Positions 62,199 through 64,000 of a stretch of 64,000 nucleotides of DNA are shown one piece after another. The stretch's first letter is position 1. Each line of letters begins with the position of its first letter. The translations under genes were made by a program, and so were the position numbers. The DNA comes from Metridium senile. Its lineage: Eukaryota; Cnidaria; Anthozoa; Actiniaria; Metridiidae. The stretch is taken from contig OX459104.1 in assembly GCA_949775045.1 (NCBI GenBank), forward strand, positions 9,719,655 through 9,783,654, given 5' to 3'. Under the pieces are notes generated by a model. The model was given only the letters and a program-made list of their open reading frames with translations, was not told the origin of the DNA and searched no databases.

Positions 62199-63442
62199 GT
62201 AAGTACATGTTGTACTTTTTTCATATTACAACAAGCTGCACATACCTCTTCGGTCACACACACAAATTCCAAACGAATCAACAGCAATGTAAAAAAATAT
62301 GTTGTGGTCTACGTGAACACGAGGCTAGCCAGCCAAGAACAATATGAGATTACCATATTCTGATTCGGTCTACGAATAACCATTTCTTGAGGCCATGCAC
62401 ACCACGGGCTGTAGGAGACTCTTTGTTTGTAGACGTGGAAAATGTTTCTCAGTAAAAGAAATAAACCATTAATACCCACATGTATTTATATGTCCATATT
62501 CATTTTATAGTTACACGATCCTACGATGAATAAACCCGAATTAATGGTCTTTTAACTCTTCACTTATTTTATTTCTAAAATATGAACCGTCTACCGAGCT
62601 TTAGCTAGCGGCCATGTTTGTTGTCGAGCCCGCAATTTTATATTAAAAATACCGCAAATACACAGGAAGCTCATTTACAACCCAGTTTTCCCTTATTAAA
62701 TATTGAGAGAATAGGACCAAATAAAATTTTCATCGTACTAAGCTTGATGCAAGCTTATGACGCACCACATCCATATAAGGAAATCACTCTGTCCCCTTCA
62801 ACCATATAATCTAAATAAAGAAACCATTGTTCGTTTGTTTTCAAATTTATTTTCGAAGGTTTTATAAAGATCGAGCTTTGTTATTATTATAAAGCCTCTT
62901 AATATTATACTTTTTCAATAGATATTTCTTACAGGGATGGAGAGGTCATCAGTGAATGTTGCACTTGTCAGCCAAATGCAAAAGCATTGTCCGTTGACAT
63001 AGTTTAACAGTGCACTTCTGGCCTACACAAAATGTGCCTTAATTTGTGCTGTTATTCATGCAGAAAACCGGTGAACATCCGTTCTTCTGAAAACTTTTAA
63101 GAGAGTTATTTATATAAAAGGAGATCAAGCGATAAAATAAAAGTAGTGTTATAAGTGAAACTAGTAAGCATAGTGCATTTCAGTATTTACTTATTACATA
63201 TAAATTCACGATTTTTTCAATGGTGTGAAGAGAGGAATAGAACGACGTCAATACATATTTTTTTAGCCGCAAACTTATTTTATTTACCGTAACGAGTACA
63301 ATTGTTAAAAGAGAAGGACTTCAACTAGTGAAGAAAGTACATAAAAATATATTAATTACAATGATTTGTTTACAGAAGTTGAAATAAAAGTATAATAAAT
63401 AAATACTGTATATTGTTTTACATTAAAAATGTGGCTTCCCAG
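62199..63442 (+). other. Gene C intron
   Basis: The first 190 bases match gene B intron 2. The rest is AT-rich with no gene seen. Confidence 0.55.
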
Positions 63443-63681
63443 CATCTAGAAAAGTAACAACTCTAATGCCGAGTAACAACTCTATGCCGAGTCAAGGTCC
63501 ATCTTTATCAATGAATCCAACGATGATGAAATCACAAGAACAAAGTTTCCTAAACACGTTCAACAACTGCCAAGTTTCCTTCAACTTTAACAACTCGAAG
63601 TCTGCAGTAAATCCAAACGTCCAGCCAAGCAGTCGTCGAAAGCGTCGATATTTCATTGACAGTGATTCAGATTCAGATTAA
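63443..63681 (+). CDS. Exon-like ORF with acidic tail, unknown
   Basis: After acceptor CTTCCCAG the frame is open: SRKVTTLMPSNNSMPSQ, later FNNCQVSFNFNNS, then SSRRKRRYFIDSDSDSD and TAA. A basic patch followed by an acidic DSDSDSD end looks like a nuclear protein C-terminus, and similar ends occur in transposon-derived proteins. No upstream exon is recognised. It may be a TE relic or a nested gene's last exon. Confidence 0.35.
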
Positions 63682-64000
63682 CTTTCACAGCAAAAAACAG
63701 TAAACATTTTGCCACATTTCGGCTTAGAAAATTACAAATAAGCTCTTTGAAGTTGGATCCAAAATCACTTTGAATATGGTTGTAAACGAACGAATTTCAT
63801 ATTATGGGTTCAATAAAATGCGCACGCATTTTGTCAAATTAACATATGTCGTCACTTTCTGTCCGTAATGTTTTTAATTTGTTCATGTATATTTTTAATA
63901 AGTAATCATATGATAACCATATCATTACCTATACTAACAAACATGGCCGCTAAGTAGGTAGACAGTTGTTAGTTACGAAAGAAAATGACATAAAAAGACC
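63682..64000. other. No gene seen
   Basis: AT-rich sequence to the window end. Confidence 0.4.

Larger units (their letters stand above)
61700..64000 (+). other. Gene C span (5' part): FN3-family receptor paralogue
   Basis: The first exon 61700-61754 and FN3 exon 61917-62198 are in the window; the gene continues to the right. By homology to gene B more FN3 exons, a CUB and a SEA/TM end are expected. The upstream array may supply alternative first exons. Gene C is the third tandem family member and shares with gene B the FN3-1 exon plus its flanking intron. Confidence 0.65.

Overview
The window is AT-rich animal nuclear DNA. It has spliced genes with GT-AG introns, many short inverted-repeat transposons, TA microsatellites, a LINE fragment and a THAP-domain exon. 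The modular secreted/transmembrane proteins and the transposon types suggest a cnidarian, probably an anthozoan. That placement is inference from family resemblance only.

Three head-to-tail paralogues of one receptor-like family lie on the + strand. Gene A is only its last three exons (268-1763): a SEA-like juxtamembrane module with a furin-type RERR site, one transmembrane helix and a 40-residue cytoplasmic tail. Gene B (9554 to about 50978) can be read from signal peptide to transmembrane segment. It has a short signal-peptide exon, six single-exon FN3 domains, a CUB domain on two exons, a seventh FN3, a Pro/Thr linker, the SEA-like module and a hydrophobic C-terminus. The 13 coding exons chosen sum to 3078 nt with consistent phases, giving about 1025 residues. 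Gene C starts at 61700 and leaves the window after its first FN3 exon.

The most unusual structure is just upstream of gene C. About five direct tandem units of roughly 1.76 kb (52752-61489) each carry a copy of the gene's 5' UTR, a conserved 9-codon upstream ORF and the signal-peptide exon with its splice donor. With the exon at 61700 there are six candidate first exons in a row, all phase 1 and so all able in principle to splice to the FN3 exon at 61917. The middle three units are nearly identical, so the expansion is recent or homogenised. A truncated unit lies at 51835-52035.

Other points in the receptor genes. The six N-terminal FN3 exons of gene B alternate between two sequence types, which implies duplication of an exon pair. 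Gene B carries three small indels at its 3' end relative to gene A; the first ends the protein right after the hydrophobic segment. Long TTGG and CCAA tracts flank the CUB/FN3-7 exons in inverse orientation.

The rest is mobile DNA. At 4.0-8.2 kb there is a chain of inverted-repeat elements joined by TA microsatellites. Gene B intron 1 (21 kb) holds a 9.3-kb element with terminal inverted repeats and exon-like remnants, THAP and other transposon-gene remnants, and a 4.4-kb near-palindrome. Intron 2 holds a LINE reverse-transcriptase fragment with an inverted middle part. No tRNA, rRNA or CRISPR array was recognised.
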